The translations under genes were made by a program, and so were the position numbers. This document shows positions 10,788-21,196 of a stretch of 64,000 nucleotides of DNA, in pieces. Source of the stretch: Temnothorax longispinosus (lineage: Eukaryota; Arthropoda; Insecta; Hymenoptera; Formicidae). The DNA is taken from NCBI RefSeq assembly GCF_030848805.1, contig NC_092368.1, forward strand, positions 9,432,122 through 9,496,121, written 5' to 3'. Position 1 is the stretch's first letter; each line of letters opens with the position of its first letter. The notes under the pieces were generated by a model, which saw only the letters and a list, made by a program, of their open reading frames with translations, had not been told where the DNA came from and did no database searches.

Positions 10788-11244
10788 AAGGACGTTCTCC
10801 GGAAAATCGATTTTCTCTAGATTTTCTTGAAACTGTGAATATACATTAATTTATAGGTGTGCTTTATGTGTAGTATAAATTTTAGTACCTCTTGCGGTAT
10901 TAAAAATCGAGATACTGAGCTTCAAAATTTTAACTTTTAACACGGAATTCCTATTCCGAGATATTGTGAAACAGACATTTTAATAAATTGTGAAAAAAGT
11001 TTTTTCTAAATGTCTTTGAAAGACTAGTATATGATGCTTTATATATAAAAATAGAAATTAATAATATGCGATAAGTTTCAATACCTTTGCGGTACTCGTT
11101 TTCGAGAAATACTTGTAAAGTACGCGATTTGAAGTTAACTTCTTATTTTTTAGTTGTTATATGTAATATTTAGTAAATTAATTTTAGTAAAATAAATTTT
11201 TCTTTTTAAGCATGAATACAAGTTGAGTATGACTGGAGCCGGAG
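10788..11244. mobile_element. MITE-like insertion, probable 8-bp target duplication
   Basis: The left end AAGGACGTTCTCCGG and right end CCGGAG are inverted. AAGATCTT (10780-10787) and AAGGTCTT (11245-11252) differ by one base, and the left arm has the uninterrupted site (about 5325-5340). An 8-bp duplication would suit hAT, but no transposase is present to test this. Confidence 0.5.
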
Positions 11245-11939
11245 AAGGTCTTTAAAAATAGGTATTTTTCAGGAATTTTTTATAGGGGAACGAAGAAAGC
11301 GAATAACGTTAAACTTTGCATGTTCTTTTAATCTTACTTTAAAAATCTATTTTTATTTTTTAAGTAAGAAAAATATTCTTCTTTTTTGTTACTTTTATGT
11401 TATATCTTGATCACTAAAAGACATAAGTACGAGAAACGAATGTAAATGATTCTAGCTGTTTTAGGTATCAGAAATGTAAAAACCAAAAATTTTCTTATTC
11501 AAAATAAGTGATATGGCTATCGTCTGAACTAGAATAAACATTTTTTTTAATAAAATATTAATAAAATTTTAAAAAAAGTTATAATATTTTAAATAAAAGA
11601 GCCGCTCAGAATGGAAATATTGATTTAGTTCTAGTTCAGACGATAGCTACACTTTTCCTGCAGAATAAGAAAATTTTAGCTTTTTGCGTTTCAGATACCT
11701 AAAACAGCTAGAATTATTTACATCGTCTGTCATTTATAGTGACCAGGATATAACAGAAAAAAGAGCATTTTTGTTACTTAAAAAATAAAAATAAATTTTT
11801 AAAATAAAGTGAAGAAAACATGCAAAGTTTAACGTTATTCACTTTCTTCGTTTCCCTATAAAACATTCATGAAAAATATATATTTTAAAGATTTTTTAAA
11901 TTAGAATATCTCCGTTAATAATTCTTTACATTCTCTTCC

Positions 11940-13018
11940 TGACGTGTGTGTGAAGCTATCGTCTCATTTTGCAGAAACTCACAAATTATTGAGAGTTCTG
12001 GCTTCCTTTTCAATAGTTCTAGAGTTCTTGATATTTTAAACAAATAGTTCTGGCCATTAAAACCAAAAAACGCGTCAGTACAAACTGAGACGCTATATAG
12101 GTTCACGCAGCGTCTCACTTTGTCCTACACAAGTTCCACCACTGTATCTCATCAGATTTTGCAAGATCTATAGTTCTATAACAGTTCTATAAAGAGTTCT
12201 GCCATATAAAAGCAAAAAATTAATTATAAGGTACTAAAAAAAATTACAATGCAACGAGTATACCGAGTTGAAACGCCAGTTGAAATCTCGGAGTTCCGGT
12301 TCATGTAAAATATTTTTTGAGTAGTTTTGAGCATATTGAAACATTTTCTAAAGAGTTCCGAGCGTTAGAATCTTTGTGTTATATTAAAAAAAATTAATAT
12401 TAACCGAAAAGTAATCATGACAGAAGAAGATGAGACGTTGTGCGAAATCTCGGAGTTTTGGTTTATATAAAATATTTTTCGTATAGTTCTGAGCATACTA
12501 AAGCATTTTCTAAAGAGTTCCCGCCACTAGCTACGTTGTATAATTTTTAAATAAATTAATACCGCTCGAAAATCAGGAATTTATCGAAAATAAGGTGAGA
12601 CGCTGGCCGTATTTCGACAGTTCTGTGAGTTCTGTTATAATTCTCGTGTAGTTCTGAACGTGTTCTAACGTTGTCCCATTTTATTCTGGCAATCTTCTTA
12701 TCGCTCGAAAAAGACCCTATTCTGGATAAATTCCTGACTTTCGACGTTATTAATTTATTTAAAAATTATACAACATTGCCGATGTCCGGAACTCGTTAGA
12801 AATTGTTTTAGTATGCTTAGAACTGTACGAAAAATATTTTATATAAGCCAGAACTCCGAGATTTTTTACAGCGTCTCACCCATATACCCGTAAATGCGTC
12901 TTTCTTGGGCGATAAAAATTATTTAAAATATGAATAAATAATGCTTATCGTCAGAACTCTTTAGAAAACATTAGAACACGTTCAGAACTATACGAGAATT
13001 ATAATAGAACTCACTGTT
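11940..13018. repeat. Satellite-like block of AGTTCTGA-rich units in both orientations
   Basis: Units of roughly 165 bp contain CTCGGAGTT, AGTTCTGAGCATA and TTTTCTAAAGAGTTC. Plus-oriented copies begin near 12280 and 12450 with a diverged one near 12620. Inverted copies occupy about 12760-13015. This block is absent from the left arm. No coding sequence. Confidence 0.65.
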
Positions 13019-13293
13019 ACCCATGTGTATTGTTTATTTAAGAAAGTGTTTTTATTTTTACCCAATTATCCTTCTGTTGTTGCTCGTAATTTGGCCGCTT
13101 GAACATGCATAGGCAAAATAAATTTAATAAGAGTGCAAGAAACATTATAAACTACCATTTTTTTCTCAATATAGTTAATAATATAATTATTGGTATGCAT
13201 TTAAATATTAAATTTAAAATTTATTATGCTAAAGTAAAGATTTTTAATGTAAGACTTTTTTAGATAGAAAAGCATAGAACAGTGATTTCTATA

Positions 13294-14141
13294 GGGTAGA
13301 CCGGGGCACGTTGTCACGCGGGGCACGTTGTCACTTTAGCTTTATTTAAAAAACTAATAACCGGAGGGCAGCACCCGTCATTCCCAAAACGTGTTAGTGT
13401 ATGCCCATCTTTGGTGTGTTTACAGTTTTGAGATTGCGCCAGCCGTGTTGACGTAAAATCAACTTGAAAGTTTTTTGCGACCGTAAGTAAAATTTTATTG
13501 TCTAATATTCAACGTACTGGACATGAAGCTTATGTTTTTTCAGAATAGACCTTTATATTATCTTAAAGTATGTACTTTTACCTACCGCGTGCAGTACCTA
13601 ACCTTACGAATAATACGAATATCTCAAACGTGTCGGACGCTGTTTGAAGTAAAAAAATGCTCTCGGGGCACGTTGTCACAAATTTGATGGGAATCTATTC
13701 CGAATCTTTGGATGACGATAACGAATAAAAATATTTTATGTTTAATCACCGACATGATTATAAAAGAAAAAATGTTTATCAATAAGTTGCGCATTCGAGT
13801 GGAATTCTTGCCTATTTAGATTAAGACAAAAACTTCGTGCTTTTTGTACTTTTTTGAAATAAAATAAATGTTTCTGTGAAGGATTTTACTTTTTTACATT
13901 GCAGCGCACTATAATATATTGATATTTACGTTGTATACAGTTTGGATTACATTTTGCATGCAATTACATTTGATGTGACAACGTGCCCCGGTCACGGGGC
14001 ACGTTGTCACAAGCGACCTGTCGTTATTTATTGTTATGTAACAACTGTAGAGTAACAATCACACAAAATTCGATACTGTCCAATTGAAACTGAGAGTTCA
14101 CTCGAAATTTTGGCATATCAAAGTACTCTTAAATATTGCCC
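13294..14141. mobile_element. TA-flanked MITE family A, copy 1 (GGGGCACGTTGTCAC)
   Basis: Starts GGGTAGACCGGGGCACG after TA (13292-13293) and ends CCC before TA (14142-14143). The left arm of the giant repeat has the empty TA site. GGGGCACGTTGTCAC or its complement occurs at both ends of the left terminus, near 13667 and twice near 13975-14010. It matches the complete copy at 35438-36334 in inverted orientation. A short deletion has removed most of its right terminal repeat. TA duplication fits the Tc1/mariner superfamily. No transposase. Confidence 0.85.
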
Positions 14142-14762
14142 TACATTACATTTACGAATTTTAGTTTTTATGTTTATAAATATTTATTTAATTAATTATA
14201 TTTGCAATCTTTATATATTTATAAATTTTAAATATATATACATATATACATATATATACATATATATATATATATTTATTTATTTATTTATTTAGTTATA
14301 AATATAAAAGTTAAAATTTGTAAATATACAAGCAAATGTAACGTATAGCGGGTATAGCGTATCGTCGATTTGTCAACTCGAGACTCGGCACTCGGCGAGA
14401 GACACAAGATGCGATACTCGAAATGCGTGACATCGTGGTATAGCCGGCCCGTGCAAAGCGGAACGTCACAGCTCAAGAGAGACAGCAGATCGTATGTCTG
14501 CCCTTCTCTCCCGTCTCGAAGCTTGCCGAGTGCCTAGTGTACACGGACAGAGGAGGGGCTTGCGCGACCAGCATATCCCCTCCATCTGAGTAGTTCGGAC
14601 ACGAACCATAGCATGGATACGACCCCATGTATCGTTACCCGAGTCCTCTCTGATCGTTACCGAGCGTAACGCCGTAGTTGACGTCCACTTTCTCAGAGGG
14701 CAGATTAGGACAAACGTCCCCCGAAGCCGGATGGCCGCTCTCAGGTTTCTCTCTGATAGAAG

Positions 14763-15712
14763 GCGCAGTGTAGTGGAGCCATGAATGACGAAAAGTTGCT
14801 GTACAATATTTACATATGTTTATTCTTATATGTACAATAATATGTACAGTTTGATTGGAGAGTCTTATGTGGCCCTGAAAAGGGCCGTTTGATTCCGCCT
14901 TAAGGCGAGAGGCGCTCACGCTAGACAAGGCACGGCGCGTGTCCCGGGAGGCGTGTAGAAGGCCCAACGGTTGAGAGCCGAACCGTCTGTCTGCGTCGCC
15001 TGAGTGCCTGTTGGGATGTCCATTTGCACTTCTCTCTCGGTGGTAGGTATCTCTCACTCGCTGTCTGTCTGCGCCTCGGAGTTGCTGGTGCGAGGCCGGA
15101 CCTGAATGCTCCGGTAGGACTCGGGCCGGGGGTATAGTCTGCGTCCCCTGTGTGTCCCGATCTCCGGGCGATGGTGGCAGCGGCGACAGCAGCGGAGGCA
15201 CCGTCCAGTGAAGAGAGGTAAGGGTCGGAGCCGTATATCCCTGATAGTCAGCAAGGCTTGTGCAGGCCTGGTGAGCGGCAAAGGTGGCGAATCTAGGCGA
15301 ACGAGTTTTCACGCAACAGGGCGTATGTTTTGCGACTGCTCCGGTTGTCTTGGCGGCAGCGAGGTGCGGGAAGTCGGTGGCCTCGTACGTCTCCACTGCG
15401 GCAGTGTTTGCCGAATATCAAAATGCTCTCATTTAGCAGCTTCCTTGATGGAGGAGTGAGAACAGCTGAAGATGCCATTGTTGCTGACTCTTATATACTA
15501 ATCCTCTTTCAATTCTCCTTACGAGAAAGTCAGCCGCCTAGCGGTGAAAGCCCTTGTTGTGCTTTCAATCCGCGATGCTAGGACCATGCGGATGGCACGT
15601 GCTCGACGCGCGTTCGACCGGTTGCCATTCCGCTGGGTCGGCTCTGCGTGCGACTGGTTGTCGTTCCGCAGGCACGATTGATTGTGTGCGGTCTGTTGAC
15701 CATCACATATCA
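14763..15712 (-). mobile_element. LTR-like segment (minus strand) with TATA box and polyA signal
   Basis: Read on the minus strand it begins TGATATGTGATGG at the edge of the 14.7 kb insertion. It carries TATATAA (15491-15497), then a GC-rich untranslated-looking stretch, then AATAAA (14819-14824). This order fits an LTR with U3 and R. The part at about 15580-15700 is shared with 46985-47150. Open frames across 14635-15396 show no retroviral domain, so I do not call a gene. The matching second LTR was not found. Confidence 0.45.
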
Positions 15713-17130
15713 TTAACTGATTACAATAAAGCAGTAAGAAGAGCTATGAGAGAATCCTAGAGGGGCTATTGTGAGGAAATTGAACGGACTCCAAAATGCG
15801 CCAAACTCCAAAAAATTATCTCAAAGGACAATAATAATGCAATTGGATCTCTCAGACAACGGAGTACACAAAAACAAAGAAAGAAACGTTGAAACTACTG
15901 ACCAGCGTTCACTTCTCTGGTTCTGAAATAATTACTACACCTTCTGGTGGCCTTAAAGTTCATTTCCCAAAACCTGACACCTCAAGAGAAAATTGGACAG
16001 TTGTCAGAAGGATAGTAAATTATGAAGCACTAAAATGGGCGATTTTCTCATTCTAACCATACAAATTTCCCGAACAAGATGGAATAATGCCCATCATGTT
16101 AGCAAGGATTGTAATATTATCTAAAATTCTCATAACTTTGTTTAAAACAAATCTGGCCCTAGACTACATATCTATGAGCTGAAGGCACATCAAAGTAGTA
16201 TTTGTTCGAGTTTCGTCGAACTTCTCGCCTCGATCTCGTCATCTTCGCTTGCACTGTCTGAATCGCTAGTCGCACGTATCGTGTTAAAGTAAGTGCGTAT
16301 CTCGAAGTAGTCTATCGGACTTATTATTGTTGAAGTAAATTATTGTTCGAGGGGTCCGTAAACTGCCGATCGTGCTCCGCTCGCGACCGTTCCTCTGTCG
16401 CGCGCTCAAAATCTCCGCTTGCCGCGAACAAGATTTCCGTTCCGCGCGAAGCTTCTAGCTAGAGGCTTTTTCAAGATCTCCGTCCGCGATAAACGGCAGC
16501 GAGAAAGGACGAATCAGAAGATTTCCGTATTCGCGGTGCACGATTCGTCGTTTTTCCTCGTGTCATTAATAAAAGATTGTTATGCAAAACTGTGTCTTTT
16601 GCGAGTGCTTTCTACCACCTATCCCTTCAGCGAGTCTACGGATTCGCATTACACACGCTTCTCGTTCAATTCTAAGCGGAACTCAGCGTCGTCAGGGTGA
16701 TCTCACTGAGATCGACGCCTGAACAGTATTTATACCTAAACCTGGGAAAAATTTGACACAAGCCAAATCATTAAGACTTATCATGTATCAGTCTCATGCC
16801 ATTTATCTTAAAATCTCTGAAAAAACTGCTCGATAGACGGAGTTCTGGTTACAAGACCACTCCACCAGAACCAGTTTGCCTACAAAGCAAGAAAATCAAC
16901 GGAAACAGTTCTCTTCCAGGTTATTCTAAAACTGAAAAAAGGCGATCAACTGTAAGGAGATTGTTCTTGGGGCCTTCTTAGATATAGAAGGAGCTTTTGA
17001 CTACACTTCTTTTAGTGCAATATTATCAACTGCTAAAAAGCTGATTGAATCTCTGCTGAGAAGCAGAATCATACACGCCTTGCTTATGAAAACCACTCAC
17101 AAACCACTAACAGTTTCTTTTAAATTATAA
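15713..17130 (+). pseudogene. Non-LTR retrotransposon (R1/Jockey type), 3' fragment with RT domain
   Basis: From 15713 the frame continues the 721-982 fragment: YNKAVRRAMRES, a TAG stop where tryptophan is usual, then RGYCEEIERTPKCAKLQKII. After several frameshifts it reaches FIPKPGKN (about 16730), the start of the fingers and palm, and FAYKARKSTET followed by GAFLDIEGAFD (about 16880-17000), the motif with the first catalytic aspartate. The rest of RT and the 3' tail are missing. A solo LTR interrupts it at 16203-16725. Inactive. Confidence 0.85.
16203..16725 (+). mobile_element. Solo LTR, 523 bp, TSD GTATT
   Basis: Begins TGTTCGAG and ends CCTGAACA, flanked by GTATT at 16198-16202 and 16726-16730. 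Removing it restores the RHIKVV/FIPKPGKN junction of the interrupted RT frame. An AATAAAAG signal lies at about 16568. TG...CA ends with a 5-bp duplication fit a Gypsy or BEL LTR left by recombination between two LTRs. No internal retroviral sequence remains. Confidence 0.9.
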
Positions 17131-17287
17131 ATACTCTGTAAGTAATTATAAACAATTTAAGAGTTATTTAAGTTTAGAATTGATCAAATTAACACACATT
17201 ATCTCTTATAGAAAATCGAAATTTTTGCTGTAAATATAAATAAAAAAGTCAGATATTTCTAAAACTTTTTTTTATATGTAAAACATA

Positions 17288-17485
17288 GGGGAAAGGGGGG
17301 TAAAAGATGACGACCTTAAGGTTTGCCGATTTTTCCTAATTTCTGTGAGAATGTAAAAATAATGATCTATTTTTTTTAGATTTATTAAAGTCTTTTATAT
17401 AAACTGTAAAAATTTAAAAACTCTAAATAAATTAGAATTTTTAGACATTTTTTAAGAACGTGTTGTTTTCGTCATCTTGCTCCCA
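17288..17485. mobile_element. Short TA-flanked MITE (GGGGAAAGGGGGGTAAAAGATGACG)
   Basis: After TA (17286-17287) comes GGGGAAAGGGGGG and AAGATGACG. The right side reads CGTCATCTTGCTCCC, then a TA at 17486-17487. The terminal repeats are imperfect. G-run ends and a subterminal word repeated in inverted orientation resemble MITE families at 13294, 35199 and 50428. Confidence 0.5.
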
Positions 17486-17499
17486 TACTTGCCAACATT

Positions 17500-18370
17500 T
17501 ACTTTTTGATGCAATATATATATGTATATATATATATATTTTTTTGTAATTGGCGTAATTTAAATTTAGATTTCATACATTTTTTAAAAATAGATATCAC
17601 TTAGATTGAATAAGGTAACAACTTTGTGATATAATAATTTTATTTAAAGAAATAAAACTACTACCACTTGGGTTAGAATATAAAATATGTACCACTAATT
17701 GGGTTTTAATTTTTTTTAGAATAAAGATACTACTTAAACACACTTGGTTTTTTTTTCGAGGTTTATACATATATTCTCGGGGCGGCATGCAGTGTGGTCT
17801 AGTGGTAGAGCGCCAGACTCGTAATCTGAGGAATCAGGTTCGAGTCCACTAGAGCCATGAAGCATGGAATGTTTTTCCGATAGCTGCGCCCCTCTGTGCA
17901 AGATAGGCTCTAGTGCGGAGAAAACTGGGCTCCGTCTTTCGGAAAGAGACGTTAAGCTGTTGGTCCAAAGGGTTAAAGTGAGAGGAGAAGGATAGTATTG
18001 GTAGTAGATTGCGAACCCTGCAGGGATATGCAATAAATTACGAATTTTTTTAATACATATATTCTCTTTGTATTTGGCGCAATATTAAAAGATTTCACAC
18101 TTTTTTTTTTATATATGTAGATACGACTTGTTATTTAGGTTATTTTGGAGTACAAAAGTATTATGTACTACTTGTTACTTAGGTTTTTTCGAGGTACAAA
18201 GAATATCACGTACCACTTACGTTTTATTTATTTAAAATTAATGATACTACCATTTGATGTTTTTCGAGGTAACGTACGCTATGCGTGTACTAGGCGCCTT
18301 TTTTTACCTTTTTGAAAAAAGTAATTTTGTACTGATATTACTTATTTTGTAGTGTTACACATCTTATAAA
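17500..18370. repeat. Copy of the CGAGGT / GTAATTGGCG repeat family
   Basis: Contains GTAATTGGCG, TAAGGTAACA, TTACTTAGGTTTTTTCGAGG and ATGCGTGTACTAGGCGCC, all shared with 9000-9700 in inverted orientation. A SINE has inserted at 17779-18052. (TA)n lies at about 17515-17540. No gene. Confidence 0.6.
17779..18052 (+). mobile_element. tRNA-derived SINE, copy 1 (tRNA-Thr-like head)
   Basis: The head (about 17780-17856) folds like a tRNA. Box A is GTGGTCTAGTGG, the anticodon arm CAGACTCGTAATCTG gives anticodon CGT (Thr), and box B is GGTTCGAGTCC, a perfect match to the pol III consensus. A roughly 190-bp body follows, ending CAATAAATTACGAATTTTTT. The 14-bp duplication ATACATATATTCTC flanks it (17765-17778, 18053-18066), which indicates insertion by a LINE-type machinery. 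The same family recurs at 47317-47625. Confidence 0.88.
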
Positions 18371-18485
18371 CAGTATTTCTTATACAAAAAGTATGTACAG
18401 AGTATAAAGCTGAAAATGTTACACATTATTATTTCTAACTAAAGTAAAAAAATCCTACCACCACCCTCATCTCTTGTGTCTTTTA

Positions 18486-18697
18486 TCTATATGTATAAAG
18501 ACAAATGTCCTGACTGACTCATCAACGCCCAGCCCAAACCCCTGAACCTAGAAACATGAAATTTGGGTAGTGTATTCCTCTCATGACGTAAGCACCCACT
18601 AAAAAGGGATTTTAAGAAATTCGACCCCTAACGGGATGAAAAGGGGTAAAAGGTGTTTCACGGATACCGTAGCGAAGCACGGGTGTATCAAGCTAGT
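18486..18697 (+). mobile_element. Short Helitron-like element
   Basis: Begins TCTATATGTATAAAG after an A and ends with AGCGAAGCACGGGTG, a short spacer and CTAGT before a T. A 5' TC, a 3' hairpin-like GC segment and CTAGT-type end inserted between A and T are the Helitron/Helentron pattern, without target duplication. No Rep/helicase; non-autonomous. Confidence 0.6.
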
Positions 18698-18718
18698 TTA
18701 TAATATAAACAGTGTATC

Positions 18719-19136
18719 AAGAGACACGATAGTGTCTCGCGCCAAGTACACGCGCAGCGCGAGACCGCCGTGACTCTTTTACGCAAACGCACGAGTTGCA
18801 AGTACCCGAGATTTCGAGATCTCAATAACGAATGAACAGATCAAGTTCTAAGTAGGCTTGATCGATAGCGTCGTTTTGAATTATGTAATAAAAGTGTTTT
18901 TATTTTTCCGCTACGTGCCCTACGAGCGGAGAAAAAGAAATTAAAAAACGTCGTTGTTCGTCACTTGCACTACTTTTTCTAACAAATGGCACTAGAATCA
19001 TCAGCGTAACTTTCACTACTTTTTCCTACAGATGGCCCTGGCTTCAACGTCACTTTCACATACATTATCATATGTATGTACGTGTGCGTACTGCGCTCAG
19101 TGCAGATAGTGCGTTCAGCGCGCTGTCAGTCAGTTA
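18719..19136 (+). repeat. GAGACAC dispersed repeat, copy 3
   Basis: Starts AAGAGACACGATAGTGTCTC and follows copies 1 and 2 through GTAGGCTTGATCGATAGC and the GTGCCCTACGAGCGGAG segment to about 19060. A short unassigned stretch leads to the Harbinger terminus. Confidence 0.65.
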
Positions 19137-19381
19137 TAGGGAGCTTTCCATCTAGGAGACACAGAGCGGCACTGTGTGACACGGTCGAACACTGTGTCTA
19201 GATGCTTGATGGAATGCGTTGTAGTTCTAAACTACATCACTAGAGTCTGTTTTTATGTCATCCCACGATAGCTAGTGAGAAATCGCGCGGTTTGTTTATT
19301 GAAGAAATTGAGGTTATTTAATTAAAAGATTTCTAATGTGTTCAAAGTACGTATGTATTAAAATTAAATCAAACATATGCT

Positions 19382-19484
19382 ACGTTTACGCGAGCGTTAC
19401 TTCTGTAGTAACTTACGATAATTCACTCGTTTACGCGGAGTAAATTATCGTAAGTTACTACAGAAGTAACGCTCGCGTAAACGT
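19382..19484. repeat. 103-bp near-perfect hairpin upstream of the transposase
   Basis: ACGTTTACGCGAGCGTTACT is mirrored at the other end, with arms of about 42 bp around an 18-bp loop. It lies between the left terminus and the first coding exon, within the region expected to hold the promoter. Probably a tiny MITE. Confidence 0.75.
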
Positions 19485-19546
19485 GGTAATAATCATTTGT
19501 TACTGTTTTTATTGGCAATGAGTTATAAATATATGATATTTTGCAG

Positions 19547-20862
19547 ATGGATATAAATAGAATTGTGTGTGAATTGATAGAAACTCCAAACTTAAGTAGC
19601 AGTTCCGATTCAACCGATTCAAGTGAAATGCAAGAATTAGACAGCAGTTCGAGTGGCAGCATCACTTCGTCCAGTAGCGACGAGGAGCATGCAGACTTAT
19701 TGTTTTTTCCTTTACTGCATTACTTAACAACTGGCCGAAAGAGACATCGAATTACGAATTATCTTTCGATTATTGATTCCTGGACAGATGAGGAGCATTT
19801 ACGGTTAAATCGACACACTGCAAAAAAACTGATTGGTATGAAACATGTTCATATGTTTGATTTGTACATAATGGTAAACGCAACTCACATTTATTGTAAC
19901 CATAATGCGTGCTATATCAAATGTAAAACGAATTTTTTGTTACAGATGAGCTACAGTTATCAAATTTTATTCCATCGCATTTATTTGGAAAGATACCAAT
20001 CTCAGCAAAATTGAGCTTTTTGCTTTTTCTGTGGTATATTGCCAACACAGAACCTTTGCGAACTATGGCTGATAGATTTGGAATTTCTATTTCATCTGTA
20101 TTTCGGGTTCTCCGACGGGTCATAGCCTGGTTGATGACAAAATTAGATGAAGTGATTAGATGGCCACAAGGGCATGACATAGCTACGACCATTGAAAGTT
20201 TTTGTGCTAAGCAAGGAATTTCAAACGTCTTGGGAGCAATTGATGGGACTCACATCCGCATAGAAAAACCTGCAGTGTTTGCACAAGACTATTGTAATCG
20301 AAAAAAATTCTTTTCCATTAGTTTACAAATAGTGGCAGATGCGAATATGCGGATTACCAACGTACATTGTGGTGAGCCTGGTTCTCTCCATGATGCACGT
20401 ATATTCAGAAGATCAGAATTGTATCATGCAGCAAATGCTGACAATGGTGTATTGTTCCCTAATGATACCTTCTTATTAGGAGACTCCGCATATCCATCTT
20501 TGCCATGGCTCGTTCCACCATTTCGAGATAATGGTCATCTCACACCACAACAGATGGATTTTAATTTTATACATTCATCCACACGAATGTCTGTTGAAAG
20601 GACATTTGGGCAATTAAAAGGACGGTTTCGTCGTATCAAATTTTTTACTGAGTATCGTGAGATGTCCTTTATCATTAACACAGTAGTTGCGGCATGCATT
20701 TTACATAATTACTGTATTGACGGGAATGATGTTTACAATTTTCCTGAAGAAAATGACGACGATTTTGAGATTTCAGTTGATAATAGAGAGCTGGAAATAT
20801 CACATGGAGCAGCACGAGATCGCAGAATGGAACTTTTTACCGAACTGTTCCTTGAGCAATGA
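19547..20862 (+). CDS. PIF/Harbinger DDE transposase
   Basis: Two coding exons, 19547-19835 and 19946-20862, with GT donor (GTATGA) and AG acceptor (TTACAG), join in phase to give 401 codons. The ATG follows another acceptor (TTGCAG), which implies a 5' untranslated intron. The N-terminus is Ser/Asp-rich, followed by a helix-turn-helix-like segment (LRTMADRFGISISSVFRVL). The DDE_Tnp_4 (endonuclease) domain shows AIDGTHI (Asp at about residue 196), LGDSAYP (Asp about 276) and SVERTFGQLKGRF (Glu about 314). Length and motif order match active family members and I see no stops. AATAAA at 21075-21080 may be its polyA signal. Activity is inferred, not shown. Confidence 0.92.
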
Positions 20863-21196
20863 TTTATTGTACACACGGGGTCATTAATGCCTGGACACCG
20901 CATGTGTACGTCATTCTCCGAACGATTAAATAATATTGACTCTATAAAAGACGAATAACTGTATATGTAATATGTATGTATATCAAATTATCTTTATTGA
21001 ACATTAAAAATATAATATACATTTATCTATTAAATCTTTGGCTTATAGTTTATTATGTACTTTTGATACGTGTCAATAAAAAAGAAAATACCCTCTAATC
21101 TTTGGCTTATAATAATATATTATTTGTATTGTAACGCACTAAAAAAAAAATAACACTTAAGTTAAGACTTAACGCTGCTCTAATCAGAATCGGACT

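Larger units (their letters stand above)
10598..14762 (-). repeat. Right arm of the giant interrupted inverted repeat
   Basis: Reverse complement of the left arm in blocks. Insertions private to this arm are 10788-11244, about 11940-13018 and 13294-14141. Because each arm keeps an empty site for the other arm's insertions, the inverted duplication predates them. Outer homology ends near 14762, at the counterpart of position 1025. Confidence 0.75.
983..15712. mobile_element. 14.7 kb composite insertion with TTAAC target duplication
   Basis: TTAAC at 978-982 and 15713-15717 flanks this block, and the disrupted non-LTR frame is in phase when one copy is removed. The block is not one simple element. 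Its outer parts form a large interrupted inverted repeat, and it carries later insertions (1363-3458, 10788-11244, 13294-14141) plus central palindromes and a minisatellite. Its right end reads CATATCA on the plus strand, which fits an LTR start (TG) on the minus strand, but the left end does not show the matching TG. The class of the founding element is unresolved. Confidence 0.6.

Noticed and set aside
14635..15396. 253-residue minus-strand frame as a gag gene
   Set aside because: It spans a TATA-box-to-polyA LTR-like stretch, has no capsid or zinc-knuckle motif and its composition follows GC-rich DNA.
17785..17856. Functional tRNA-Thr gene
   Set aside because: The tRNA-like part is the head of a SINE repeated at 47317 with a body, tail and target duplications; acceptor-stem pairing is poor.
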